Source: Anseranas semipalmata
Taxonomy: Eukaryota > Chordata > Aves > Anseriformes > Anseranatidae
Direction: 5' to 3'
Length of the DNA: 64,000 nt
NCBI GenBank assembly: GCA_013399115.1
Contig: VXAA01001397.1
Coordinates: 118,820-182,819, forward strand
Below, piece by piece: positions 1 through 12,260 of this stretch. The notes below the pieces were generated by a model. That model had not been told where the DNA came from. It made no database searches and was given only the letters and a program-made list of their open reading frames with translations. Position numbers and translations under genes: made by a program. Position 1 is the first letter of the stretch. The number at the start of each line of letters is the position of its first letter.

Positions 1-40
1 GGAAGGAAGGAAGGAAGGAAGGAAGGAAGGAAGGAAGGAA
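1..40. repeat. (GGAA)n microsatellite, cut by window edge
   Basis: Ten tandem GGAA units run from the first base and then pass into an A-run. The array probably continues outside the window, so its true length is unknown. It is a plain purine tetranucleotide microsatellite with no sign of function. Confidence 0.97.
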
Positions 41-544
41 AAATTGATATAATTTTTGTATTAATTACGTCATTTTTCCTTAAATTTTCATACTTGTTTA
101 CAAGTGCTAGTAATAAGTATGGCAAGGAAATATGCATTTGAAGGGAAAAAAGATGTTGCTGATTAATGTTGTTAATATTGTTAGATAATAACAACAACAA
201 CAAAAATAACTCCTTCAAAGTTCTTCAGGTGATACGAAATTCTGGTGAGGACAATTCAGCTGTGAAGATCCACCTGACTTCTTTGGGCTGACAGACTCTC
301 TTGCTCAGCACAAGTTTCCACAAAGTTGAATGCAAGGCCACAAAAATGAAGAAGAAAGAGTGGTATGTGGGATTTTAACAGGGACTGCCAAAACTTGGAA
401 CTGACTGACTTCAGAAAGGGCTGAGTTATGGTGGGTAACCCATATGAATGAGAGTTCCCAGAGTGATGCTATAGTCAAGCCAGCAAATATGGTCTTTACT
501 GCCTATCCAATAGTCACAAGGAGGTGGAATTAGGACTATAAAAC
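41..544. other. Unique non-coding sequence
   Basis: AT-rich single-copy sequence between the edge microsatellite and an old CR1 tail. A short AAC-rich tract lies near 188-205. I see no ORF, splice pattern or repeat family here. Confidence 0.6.
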
Positions 545-1100
545 AAGAGTAGCGTCAGAGTACTGTGTTTAAAGCTGCAGTCCACATCTCATAATGGATT
601 TTGGAAAATCTGAGTGGGTGCAGAAAAGAGTTTCAGGAATGATTTCAGGCTGGGCAAGGTCTGTCTTACAGTGAGAAATTTTAAGAAGCTAAATCTACTT
701 ACTTCATTCAGAAACATTAAGAGTTGACGTAATTATAACATGCAAGTACCTACATGGGGAAGAGATTTCCGATACGAAACAGTCGTAAGCCAGTAAAAGG
801 CAGAATGCAAGCCAACACTTGGAAGCTGAAGCTAGCCAGATTTAGACAAGTAATAAGGAGGTTTTTTTTCTTTTCCTTTTTTTTTTTTTTCTTTCTTAAC
901 AGAGCGTATAATTAACTATTGGAATAACTTACCTTAGGGGTGTGGGGAATTCTCCAATCTTTAAATCAAGATTAGTATCTTTTAAAATAAGATACAGTAT
1001 AGCTCACACAGAAGTTCTAGCCTCATGCAGAAATGGCTGGGTGAGGCTCTTGGCAAAGGAAGATGATCATGAAGATCTCTTCTGACCTTGCTAAAAATAT
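545..1100 (+). mobile_element. Ancient CR1 (L3-like) LINE 3' fragment
   Basis: The stretch follows the 3' part of old amniote CR1/L3-type elements in order. A GAAAAGAG...GATTTCAGG...CTTACAGTGAGA block (620-680) is followed by AAGTACCTACATGGGGAAGAGATTTC (744-770, split here by key words only). Then come TTGGAAGCTGAAGCTAGCCAGATT (about 820-843), AACTATTGGAATAACTTACC (914-933), a TTTAAATCAAGATTAG block (960) and the tail GATGATCATGAAGATCTCTTCTGACCTT (1063-1090). The encoded region would be the last part of ORF2, after the reverse transcriptase. It is full of small indels and holds a T/C-rich insertion at 861-896, so it is dead. Orientation is plus. I recognise the family from its general consensus pattern; subfamily assignment would need an alignment. 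Confidence 0.75.
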
Positions 1101-1715
1101 TAATGGCTGAATGCAATGAGCATACATCCTGCTGTATGGTACTGATTTGGGAGAAGATGATGTTTGTTATTCTTTCTTTGTAGAGTATTAATGCAAACCT
1201 CAAAGTGTTTTAAAAGCAACAGTCCTTGGATCATCTTCTTAATAAATGCTGTGCTTAGTTTTGAACATCTTAAGCCATTTTGGTTTGAAAAGAATTGCTA
1301 AAGGCAATTTAACTTAATCGACCTAGTTTTAGTTAACCTAGGAGGATGTTCAGCTGTCCTTTCTCTGAGTTACCTGTGAACATCACACAAGAGGCAAAAG
1401 GATATATTTCTGGTTCTTATTGCTGTGCATATAGGGCAGAGTTAAGGAGAAGTGGCTAAGGTGTACTTGTGCAAGAAGCAGCTGTGATAATATCCGTTTT
1501 GTGTGTTTTGAAACGTTTCTTCCCAAAATCTCATCTCCCTTACAGGATAATTCTTCAGAGAACAATACTCTCACTGATGATTACTTGAGAGGTGTCTTGA
1601 GGTCCAGAGTTGAAAAAAATGCAGAAAGCAGAGGAGCTACTCTGGGGCAGCACCTCACCTTGACTACATGTTTATGAGAAAGGGGAAATGGGAAGGGGAC
1701 CCTGTCACATCAGGC

Positions 1716-1753
1716 AAAAACAAACAAATAAATAAATAAACAAATAAATAAAG
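1716..1753. repeat. A-rich (AAAC/AAAT)n tract
   Basis: Interleaved CAAA and TAAA units over about 38 bp. It is a common A-rich microsatellite; the preceding bases do not show a retroelement tail. Confidence 0.9.
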
Positions 1754-1760
1754 CTGCAAA

Positions 1761-1792
1761 TTCTTTCACAGAACAGTTCTTTCACAGAACAG
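1761..1792. repeat. 16-bp direct tandem duplication
   Basis: TTCTTTCACAGAACAG occurs twice back to back with no mismatch. It is probably a small slippage or repair duplication. Confidence 0.95.
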
Positions 1793-3893
1793 TTTTACCT
1801 GTAATGCTGGCAGTTCTTGGCATTAGCTGGAAAGGTAGTGGTGCTCATAATTTGAAGAAGGACACAAACACAGGAATTCTCCTGGACTGGAAGCCCCTTT
1901 GGCCTTCTAAATAGATGTGACAGCAGTAGAAGGGAGGTATGAGGGCTTTCTCCTTTTTCCTTTAAGGGAGGCTATGTGTTCCCATTGTCTTCTTTGACCT
2001 TTATATTTGATAGTCACCCTGTCAGCATCTGCTGCCAAGCTTACAAAGAGCACTGAGTTTTTGTGACCCAGCAAAAGAGAAAGCTTTATGACTGATTCTT
2101 CATAGCTCACTTTACACTTTCAGATAGGAAAACAAATATCATGTTTATTTGAAAACTGGGCTCTAGGCAATGGTGTTAACCAGTGCTGACAGAACCCAGT
2201 GTTTTCATTTCTTGTGGATTTGTGTATATGTGTGTTTTGTATACTTACGGGCCTCAAAAGTTGTTTCAAGGATGTTCATGTTATCATGTGGTTCATGGCC
2301 ATGTCAGTCTGCCAGCCTTGGGAGATGCTCAAGGGCAGCAGGCTTATCATGAAACACTCATCCCTGCTTCAGAAAAAAGCCCAGTAGGAAACAGGACAGA
2401 AACCTGATCCAGACTGTGATGATGCTGGCACTGATGGGTGGCATTTGCTCTCTGGATGAGAACAACTGTATTACAAGGAAGTCAGGTCAGAACCAGAGAA
2501 GTAGCTTCGTTTTTGGTTATTAAATTAAACTAAATATGATGGCTCTTTTCTGAGGCTTGCCATGACAACCCGCCAGGCTCTTGGGAAGCTGATGAGCAGA
2601 AAGACAGACACAGCTAAATCTCCTCTAGGTGCCAGGCTGTGCATTTGTTTTGCAGTGCAGAGCTGCAGAGATGCTTTATTTCTCCTCTTCTACGGCGAGA
2701 AGCAATAGGATAGGAGCAGGTCAACGTATAACTGTATTCCCCCACTGAGCTTTTACTGCTCACCCTGCTGAGCTCGATGAAAAGCATGCTGTCTCATGCT
2801 GTTTCACAGCAGCTATTGCCTCTGCAGTAATTAGATTCATGCTATTTGCTAAATAAGTATCAGGCCCTGGTGACTCATGATTGCTGGGATCTTCCTTGAC
2901 CTCCCCTCCCCCCTGCTTTGCCTTCCCTCCCCCCAGACTGCAAAATTTCAAAAAGCAGGAAGCCAAGCAGAGGATGAAACCGTGCTGAGCAGCGTATTCT
3001 GAGTGAACAGAGCTCCATCCTCAGCTTCAGTCCTGGAGTTTTACCATTTCTGAGCAGGAAATCTTACCTCTGTGCTGTAGCAAAGGGACACATCAACCAC
3101 CACATTCTGCTTTGCTGTTTCTCAGTAGCACAGCACCACAGTGATGCTTCAAGTGCCAGTGGAGAAACGAGTATCCCTCGTGCTAGCAGCAAGACTTCTT
3201 GCATGATGAGGTGCTGCTCTGCTGGAGGAAGGGAGGCAGGATCTGTTCCCTGGTGACTTTATTTTTAATGTTGCTGGAAAGCCGCTGTGTTCCTGCTCCA
3301 CTGCACTGAACATCAACCAGTATATGCACTACAAGAAAAAATTGATCTAGCGTTTAAACATGCTCTGGCATAGAAATAGTACAATGATTCACCAGCCCTG
3401 CTGCTAATCCTGACACCCATTCCTGCCCAGGTCTACTTTTCTCCCAGTACATGCTGGTTTTCTGATATGCACTGTCCTGTTTCTTTGGATGATGTGGTGT
3501 CAGTGTAAAGCACCTGTGATTAAGAGTATATCCCTGTCCTAGTAGGTGTGGTTCCCGTCTGGGAAACTCTAGGGCAGTATGCAGCAATGAACTCAAACCA
3601 ACATTCCCATAAAAAAAGATGTGAGTTCAGTTCCTCACAGTATGACACAGGAGGAATAACAGCTCTTCTTTGGAGCTGGCGTTCAACCTGTGGTCACTGC
3701 AGGTCTGCATCTCTCTTTTCCTGTTTCAGCCAGGGAAAGCTGGAGGTTAGCCAACTGCTTTCCCACTTTCCCTCACACTGGGGGACAGGCTCAATTTGGC
3801 TGTCATTTCTCCTTTGGAGTGCTAGCACTGCTCCACCTTCTGGTGGAAATCCGAGCCCAAGCTGCCTACTTAGGTCACCTCTTCAGACAAGGT

Positions 3894-3914
3894 TTCCAGT
3901 TCCAGTTCCAGTTC
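3894..3914. repeat. (TTCCAG)3 hexamer repeat
   Basis: Three perfect TTCCAG units followed by a partial one. Confidence 0.9.
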
Positions 3915-4986
3915 TCCTGCTTGGTAACTGCACCAGCCCACCAAGAGGTGGGAGAAGAGGGTGCTGAGGAAGCTGTATTACCCTGGTCCCATAAACAGTC
4001 ATGCTGAGAGAGCTCTGCAGAAGACTGGTAGGGACTCTAGTGTCTTGGAGCACTTCCCCTTAGCGCTCGGAGGTGCAGAGACTAACCAAAAGTGCTGTTG
4101 AGTACAGGCTTCTTCTCCCGTGGGAGAAGACAGGAGGATCTGCAGACCAGAGGGGTTGGGTTTGGGTGTACACTCAGGCTCAGAGCAGCATCTAGACTTA
4201 TCCAGGGCATTGGATAACTTTTACTGCCATTTAAATCAGTTTCAAATGAATGCTATGAAGGGAATCAGGCCACTTTTACCAAATGTTTTGAGAAGGTCTT
4301 TTTGGTCTTTCCTTTATCTGAAGTGTGTGAGAAATCCTCATTCTGCCTGACGCCCTTCACCACTGACAGGTCTCACTCATGGCTGTGCCGTATATCTTTA
4401 ACTGTTTTCCAAATGAATGCTTAAATTAGTAGGACTGAAGGTGGGAATATTTAAGGTGAAAAAGATAGGATAAATTTATCCCCAAATTCCAGAAAGATCA
4501 ATATCCCAAGTTTGACTCTTGTCCTAAAATCTTGCTAATGCTTTTATAACAATAACGTTACAAATTCAGGGTTTATGATCCTGCAGGGTTTACCTTCCTG
4601 ACAAGGCCAAGCCCTTGCCAAACTCAAATACCCATATGCATTCCTGAGCAAAGCTACAAGGATGGTCCAGCCAATTCTAAACAGTGAAACCTTGTGTATG
4701 GTTATTGTGGGCTGGTTTTTCATTTCTGGATCATTACTTAACAGTTCCATGTCTCCCACTTAGCAGTTTGGAGCAGCCCTGTGAAATGCTGGGACAAAAA
4801 AAAAACGGGTGTTGAAAAGGTGTAGTGACACTTCTCAAAGTGTTTCTGGCTTGACTGGAAGCAAATGCATTCTTAGTGTGACCATAAGTGGTCCTGTTCA
4901 ATCTGCCTATAGACTTGGGAAAAATTGCAAGTTTTGTTTTCCTATTCACACTCAAGCTCACTACCGTTTTGAGGTCTCTTTCGCTG

Positions 4987-5009
4987 AAAATAAATAAATA
5001 AATAAATAA
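4987..5009. repeat. (AAAT)n microsatellite
   Basis: Five to six TAAA/AAAT units in a row, ending in AAC. Confidence 0.92.
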
Positions 5010-5935
5010 CAATGAAAGTGGATGCCTGTTACGTAATTCTCACAGGCTCTAGTTTATTTCTCATAATCAAAACTAGACTCTTTTGTTCTTCAAGAAATAA
5101 CAAAATGGCTATTGGGTAAGGTTGAGCTGTTTTCTCTGCTGTAGTTCAGTCCCATGATCTTGTTCTGTACTTCAGCAGAGATCATGGTAGAATCATCTTT
5201 GTCATCATGACAGTGTTACAGGAAATAGAGAAAAAGTATAGAAAGATTGGGTAGCTGGTGATGTCTTTGGATTTGCAAATTTCCAAATATTTAAAGAAAA
5301 ACAATCTGTTTCTAATTCTTTCAGAACTTTCAACTGCATGCAGTCACTATTTGAACTAATATAAATGCCAACTTGGCAAAATGCAGAATGATATAAGTCT
5401 GTAGAGACAACCTAAGCAATACAATTTAAATGAAAACACACTATTTTTTTTTTCTATCAGATATTTGCTGTCCATTTGGATGTACAACATTTGATTCAAA
5501 AAGAATTTGTCAGAATTGGCAAACAGAGCAACAGATCTTTCCAACTCCAGATGCCAAAGAGCCTGATCTAGTGCTTAGTGATGTCATTTGGAATCTTTAG
5601 ATTGACTTCAAGAGACTTTGGAGAAACATCTTAATATTCATTTTCTATTAAGTAGCATTCACAGGCAATGCAGAATATACCTGGAAATGTTCAAAAGATA
5701 CTGTAGAGCTACATAAATCTTTCTGTAATTAATTGCCTTTTCCCTCCTTTCTTCCCATACTTTCTCTCCTATTCTACAAAACTTCAATTGCCTAATAATA
5801 ACATTTATGATATTGAATTAAACTGATAGAAAAGTGTTTGGAGTGCTGATGTAGGTATAAGGTTAATCAGGAATATCAAAATGTTGTCTTTGATACTTGC
5901 ATGACAAAACTCTTTAGGTTTAGGGAAGGATATTG

Positions 5936-5985
5936 TTGTTTTTTGTTGTTGTTTTGGTGTTTTTGTTTTGTTTTGTTTTCTTTGT
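5936..5985. repeat. T/G-rich low-complexity tract
   Basis: TTGTTGTTTTTTG and TTTTG units alternate over about 50 bp. Low complexity only. Confidence 0.85.
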
Positions 5986-6104
5986 TTTGAAGAGAGTGAT
6001 GCTAGATTTGCCAAATGCAATTTTATGTTTCCTGGAATTTAACAAAATGTTTATTAGGTAAAGAAAGTTTTTGGCAGGTTTTCATTTCAAGGAAAGATCT
6101 AGCT

Positions 6105-6122
6105 ATTTATTTATTTATTTAT
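6105..6122. repeat. (ATTT)n microsatellite
   Basis: Four TTTA units in tandem, just upstream of more T-rich sequence. Confidence 0.85.
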
Positions 6123-8576
6123 GGATCAAACTGATCTTTATTTTTTTGTTCTTTTTTCCTTTGGACACTGAAGTGGAAAATAGCAAGTTTTCACAGAACA
6201 CTGTTTTTAATATTCTTCAAGGAAAGGAAAACATGAATGTTCATTAAAAAAATAATTGATAAAAATGAGCTTGGTTCTGAATGAACCCTTCAAATTTTCA
6301 AGTAAAATATTTCAAGATATTTTAGGCTAGGAATAAATTATTTTGACAGACAGCTAAATTAGCTCTTGGAAGTTTATGAAAGTGCCTAGTGGGACTTATA
6401 GCTGGATTAGTCTATCCTTCTAGTTTCTCTTCTTGGCTGGACTGTATATCCCATCATGCACCGTACATCCTGTCATGCACCATGACCTTTCCTCTTAGAA
6501 AGGAAAGCTATGTTGCTTCAAAGGACATGAAATCTGTCTGCAAAGTATAGCTCATGGAGAACAACATGGATGTGTAGCCAGTCGATGCCAGATTCATGAC
6601 ACTAGGTCATTACAATGGAGTTTTCAGCGAACAGAGCAAAAATATTTTTATAAAGACTTATCTTTCTATCAAAAACAGTTTTAATGGAAACCTTCTATTT
6701 TTTTCAGAGTGGTTGTTCATGTTCATTGCTGCTTCCATGGGAATGATCATACAACCTGTTTCACACTTTATATGGGCACCTCGTCTTCGAGGAATGTTTT
6801 TGATCTTCCTACTTTTTTTTTTTTATGAATGTCTTGCTTCCTCTGTCAAGTATGGAAACAGAAATACGAGTGACCGGTTAACATCAGGAATGACTGTAGA
6901 GGAGTTGAAAACAGCGGTGAAATGGGTAGCTTGCAAATAGGCCACTAAACGAATCTCTTCTTTGAAACTGTTCGTAGTGACTAATGTATTTATTAAAATT
7001 GAAGTTAGCTTGAATGTCCTTTTCACAGAAGAAAACAAAAGGCTTAATTACCAGATAAATTACTGGCTGCAAGTAACTTACCTCCCTTCCGCACTGAATT
7101 CATTGTGTTCAGATGAGATGCTAGGTTAGTTCAGAAACGAGCTTTGGTATTTTATTTTCAAGTGTCACCAAGTCACAAAGGTTATGGCAACTTATCTCTC
7201 ACTGTATATTGCATGAGATTTTATACGTATGTTTTTTGCAGATATGGTGTAAGGATACGTAGCTTGCCATTTCTGAGAGTGGACTTGTACACCACAGTGT
7301 CCAAACAGAAGACAAACATTTTGTTCCTCTCAAACAAACAGTATTTGAGGTGTTATGATGTTTTTAACATCTGTTTTTCCAGCAGAAAGTTGAGGGCAAC
7401 AAGAAAAAATGATCTACAGCCTGCAGTTTGGCAGTCTCAAAGTAACCCTTTATTTACTTATATACTTATTTATGTTTAATTGTAGAAGAACTTTAGAACA
7501 AAGTTACTTTTTTAGCTGAAAAGTCTGTTTTGAAAACCCAGCTAGTCATAAATCAAATTCTTTGATCTTTAAATTTGCAGATGGTGTTCTTATCCTCAGA
7601 ATAGCTCTGAAGCTGTATTTTTTGTTTCATTTTACAGCCGTATTCTAGACAATTCAAAATGCTGATGTGTATATGAAGTTGTCATCTTGAGCTCAATGTT
7701 GGAGAGAAAAAAATTTTTGAAACAGAGTAATTTCACATTAAAGAAGAAAGCTGACTACGCCATGTTTTTTTATGAGAAAAATTTAAAAGAAAAATCAGTC
7801 CTGCAATACTGAAGAATATTTTTGTGGCTTCCTGGGAGTCCAAAAGCTGAACAATCAGTTACTGAGGCATAAATATTGTATATTTTACAGGCAGAGAAGA
7901 GGCTTAAAACCAGTTCCCTGAGAAGACATAAACCTGTAACACTGAAGAACTGGGTTTGGCTATATGCCATGAAGGTCTCTCTTCCCTTGCACGGTGATTT
8001 TCCCAACAGGATAATCCTCTTTGTGCAAAATATTGATCATCTTTTAGGTAGAAACGGAAAGTAGGATACTTTTTCATTCCAACTCATGGGGTCTCAGAGA
8101 CAAAGAGGAGGAGAAGGAGGAAACATCCTCTTGATATATCTAAGTTTTGAGAATTTACTCAAGCCTCGGGAATAAGCTGAAGCCCAGAGCCTCTAGCTGT
8201 GTTTTACATCGAGATTAGAATTAGGTGAGAGTGGATCATCTCTTCAGCATGAAGAATGGAGATGAAATAAGCATGTTTTCATTTTGTCTTCCAACATATT
8301 TTCTGTTAACCAGATCACTCCCTATCTCCATTTTTGAAAACATAAATATATGAAAATCTTTTCTGAAAAAAAAAAAAAAAAAAAAGCCAAGGTAGTATAT
8401 CAGGTAGTTTCTGACAGCCTGAAACAAATGCAGGTACTTAATTCTGCTAATAGTTTCTATTTCCAAGAATTTTATAATACATATTTTTTCTTGTAATTAA
8501 CTCTCATATAGATGAACTAAACACACATCTTATGTATTTTCCTTTTATTACATATTGATATTATATTTCAGGCAAT

Positions 8577-8650
8577 TTTATATATACAAGTATATTTATA
8601 CATGTATATATATATGTATGTGTATGCATTTGTATACATGTGTGTGTTTT
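8577..8650. repeat. TA/TG-rich alternating purine-pyrimidine tract
   Basis: A run of TATA, TACA, TGTA and TGTG steps over about 74 bp. Alternating purine-pyrimidine sequence of this kind can form Z-DNA or cruciforms. It is an imperfect dinucleotide repeat. Confidence 0.85.
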
Positions 8651-9978
8651 AAGTAAAATATTTAGCTGATCATGATCATAGCCTGAATGTAAGATCCCAG
8701 AATAGCAAACCAGGTGTCTTCTGCATATTTCTGGCAATAATTGTGCGTAAGAGAGATTGATTGCAGTGAGGAAACACATTGTACTTTCAGTTTTACAGGG
8801 CTTATATAAAATATGAGTGAAGAGGGATTTTTAAAGTTATGAAAGCTATTTTGCCTGCATCTTATCAAAGTAAAAGGAATGGTAATATCCAAAGGAACAT
8901 GTGTAAATGCTTCCACAACATTCATTTCAATTGTCATGCAATGAAATAACTCTTCCACTACAGCATTTACTGTCCATGCCAACATGCTGTACTTCAACAC
9001 AAAAGATTTATAATCCCACAGGTATTCAGTTTTAACTAAGTGTTATACAGAACTCATTTTATGGCCTAACATTCTGAGTTAAACTTGGATAACCACCTTT
9101 TCGTTGCTTTGAATATTGTTCTTCATCATTATGTGTTCAATGCTCAACTTGTTGAGTTCAGGCCTATTCAGGTCCTGCACCTGGCACATAGCCACCCCTC
9201 CATGCAAATCAGAATAGCTACAGGGCTGCTTTATCTTGTGCCAGTTGGAAGGGGTCCTACAGGACCGCTTGTACACTACCAGCTTCCCTGCGTGCAGCGC
9301 GTCTTTCCATGGCTCCGCTTGCTGTGGAGTATCCTCTTCTGCTGAGGTAAGGACAGCTCTGTGCTTACCAATGCAGGAAAAACTTCAAATTCAGGCAACT
9401 CTAAATCCACGCAGCACCACTGGGGTGCCCCAAAAGGCTGTTAACGTCAGGTATTGATCTAGTGTTTGGATTTTCAATAGCGTGCACTGCAATTATATGC
9501 TCTTTCTTGATGAAAGATGTCGTTGAGCATAACTGCTTGTGGCACTCAAGAAAATTGTACTCTTATCTTAGCATCATGAAATCTCAGTTTTCATTTACTC
9601 TCTTGTGCAGCAAGTTGATGCTGCTACTAATCTTTTAATGAAACATCAAGGTTCATAATTCTCATTGCATCCTCAGGCAACACGGAAACTGAATAAGCTA
9701 CGGATCAGATCTTACAGACGTTTCTTTTTGAATGCTGTGGGCCCTGAACAAGGAAAAAATTAATGTTGATGCTATACTGTTTTTATTCTGAATTAATTTC
9801 ATTTTTGTTTTTGTCTTTGTGAAAATTCAATTCAGCAAAATTTTGGCTGAAGTCTTTGGAGTTGGAAATATTGCGTACCTCACAAGAACTGCAGCAGCAC
9901 CGGACTACCTGGCTGAGCTGCATCTCTGAAAAACAGACGTGCATTGTCTTGGTTTTCTTTCCTTTTAAATGAGTCTTA

Positions 9979-10057
9979 GATCCTTAGCAGGTGTAAGCTG
10001 GCACCTTTTGGGTTGAGTCAGTGAAGCAAGGTCAGTTTACAACTGCAAGCCGATCCT
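9979..10057. repeat. Degenerate inverted-repeat element, MITE-like
   Basis: The left arm starts GATCCTTAGCAGGTGTAAGC (9979 onward). The right arm GTCAGTTTACAACTGC...GATCCT (10031-10057) is its imperfect reverse complement. The two close on a short spacer containing TTGAGTCAGTGAAGC. This matches my memory of an old hairpin-shaped amniote repeat whose arms read like GATCCTCAGCTGGTGTAAA with a TTGAAGTCAATGG centre. The inverted symmetry is visible; the family link is from memory and unverified. Confidence 0.45.
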
Positions 10058-11574
10058 AGAACTTGCTCCCTGATACAACTTTTTCAGTTCTATGGGAGCA
10101 GTTAATTACTTTAAAAACCACCACCAACAACAACAACAATAAAAATAATAATAATAATAAAAAAAAACAACAAACAACAAACAACAAACAAAACTTAAGC
10201 TTAGGAGTAAAGAGCAAATAATATTTTTTTATTTGTGGAACTGAAGGCTTTAGGCAGTAACTTAGCAATGAAAGTTGTATTGCAGCAATTTTTTCATTTC
10301 TTATTTCTCTTCCATGCCACAATTACCCATACATTTTTTCCTGATTTAAACATTAATGAAAAAGTCTGACTTCAGAAATGAATCAGTGCTTACCAGTGTG
10401 TCTAAAAAGCTTTTTCATCATACAGCTGCATTACTATTATTATGTTTCAAATTGTGGGTTGCTCAAAGCTGTTGTGACTTGTGTATGTCCCAGTAGTTCT
10501 GCAACATAATTATGAAGGCACGAGAAGACTACATGACTAGGATTTTCAGAAGGCCTTCCCAAGCTGCATGTCCTGCTGCTGCTTAAATTCTGCCTGCATC
10601 CTCCTGGTTCTTCTTGGCAAATACCAATCAGTAACATTCTCATTGTCCTCATCACTTGCTTTTTCTGTAATTTCTTTGTTTTCATGCACATAGATTCCTC
10701 CTACTCATTACTTGCTTTTTCATTGACCACATACACCATCTCTGCAATTTTTACTGATTGTAGAGAGAAACTCATACGGTTCACATTTTCACAAAATATT
10801 ACTTTAAACCATTTCGCAAATGAGTAGATGGGGAGGGATTAATGTCATATCTAAATGACAATTTGAAAAACTGAAATTATTTATGTCAATGGTGCAGCTG
10901 GACAGGGTGATGATTTTAAAATAAGAAGTTGCTGTTTGAATGATCAAAATCATTTGTACCATCTTTTAATTAGTTTACAGAATACTGATAGGGAAGACAA
11001 GTCAGTAGACTACAGGGATTTGGGATACATGGTCTTAGCAGATCATTTTATTTTCTTCTGAGCCTCCTCTGAAGCTGAAATGACATTTCATTGTGGGAAG
11101 GCAATGTTTATGAAAAAGTAAACAATGTAGGATGACTGTATGTAAAAACCAGACTGTCATGTCTGCATCTAAATAGTGTCATAGCTATCTTTATATGACT
11201 ACAGATACTATTACAGAAATAAATTTTCTCCTTCCTTTAATGTTCATGAAAGTAGCTAGCTGAGTTATTAAAATCATTTATTTACCTGTGCAACAGGTAA
11301 ATCATGCCACAAACAAGTAAACAAGCTTCAGTTGTCTTGAAAATACACACCATCATGACCTCCCAGGGAGTATGTGGAAGAGTCATGAAGACTCAGATTT
11401 AAATTGATTTCAGTTTCAAACCACAACCACAGTTTTTCTTAGATAGGGCCCTCTTCTTACAGGCAGATCTCTCCCTGTCTTCAGGAAAATATACAAAAAC
11501 AAGGCATCAGTGCTGCAATGTTTGCAGAGCCTCTCATGACACCTACATTTTTGCAACCAGTTTTCTCAAAATAT
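10058..11574. other. Unique non-coding sequence
   Basis: Apart from the trinucleotide tract at 10118-10194 I see no gene or mobile element. ORFs are short and unconvincing. Confidence 0.6.
10118..10194. repeat. Compound (CAA)n/(TAA)n/(ACAA)n microsatellite
   Basis: CCA and CAA units pass into ATAA units and then into ACAA units over about 77 bp. It is a compound A-rich microsatellite and likely to be polymorphic in length. Confidence 0.93.
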
Positions 11575-12260
11575 TTAGCCCTGGGTAGCCATTCCTAGTG
11601 AAAGGCACTCACAGGAAGCCTTTTGTAAACAGACTTCTTCACACAACCACTGACAAGGTGGGATTTCCCTTCCTGATGGGCCAATGGCCGAAGGCAGTAG
11701 TGGACTCATCCAAAGAAGCACTGAAAAAAATATTCTGCAGCTAAAAGTAGTAGAAGAATCCTTCAAGTCCAGTGGCTCCTGGATACTCACTGCATCCTGA
11801 ATCTCTGGCTTTGGTTTCAACATTACAAGTGCCCACTCTACGCAGTTTCTGAATGGAAGGATTATTGGGGCTGCAGGTCCCACAGATAGGCAGAGCTGTC
11901 CTTTGAAGATGGAAAATAACCCCAAAGAAATCTAATAGCACTGTTTGTGGCGTAAGGTGACCGACCAAGAGTAACAGTCTTGCCTCAGGCAGAAGGTTCT
12001 TCAGAGACAAGTTCTGATTTTGTTGCACAAGCATAAACCAAGTGCTTCAATGATGTCAGTGGGACCAGTCTCTCCTCTTTCTGAGGGACTGAATTTAATC
12101 CAAATTGCTCCTGATTTGCTGATGGTGAAACATTTTCACTGCCACATGTGGGGAGGCTGTTGTGAGCAACTTCTCCCTGACAGCCAGCAAAAGTAGCTGC
12201 TGAAGAAGAAGGGGTTTCCAGCATGCTGGGTGTAGGCTTCACATCTTTCCTAGCCTCCAT
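11575..12260 (-). other. Overlapping minus-strand ORFs, possible decayed coding sequence
   Basis: Three ORFs of 91, 97 and 116 codons tile 686 bp on the minus strand, each in a different frame and overlapping the next. The first is serine- and glutamate-rich (for example SLKHLVYACATKSELVSEEPSA shortened to its core KSELVSEEPSA). The last contains a KPKPEIQDAVSIQEPLDLKD stretch that resembles ordinary coding composition. I recognise no family. No clear splice acceptor precedes the first ORF. The pattern could be a frameshifted retrocopy or old exon, or simply chance in moderately GC-rich sequence. Confidence 0.2.

Larger units (their letters stand above)
1101..9978. other. Unique non-coding sequence with small simple repeats
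   Basis: Nearly 9 kb with no recognisable gene. ORFs here are all shorter than 140 codons, overlap each other on both strands and lack recognisable domains. The block contains microsatellites and small duplications listed separately. It also has scattered A or T homopolymers, for example the A-run near 8367-8385. A good-looking donor motif (GCTGAG before GTAAGG) lies at about 9347, but no open exon precedes it. Confidence 0.6.

Noticed and set aside
3548..4007. Overlapping plus-strand ORFs of 139 and 105 codons
   Set aside because: No recognisable motif, low-complexity residues from the TTCCAG repeat, and lengths within chance expectation for moderately GC-rich sequence.
6596..6940. 114-codon plus-strand ORF with a hydrophobic stretch
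   Set aside because: The hydrophobic part comes from T-runs; no family or splice context.
9170..9347. Plus-strand exon-like segment ending GCTGAG/GTAAGG
   Set aside because: Good donor but weak acceptors, and both of the longer frames are closed by stops before the donor or shortly upstream.
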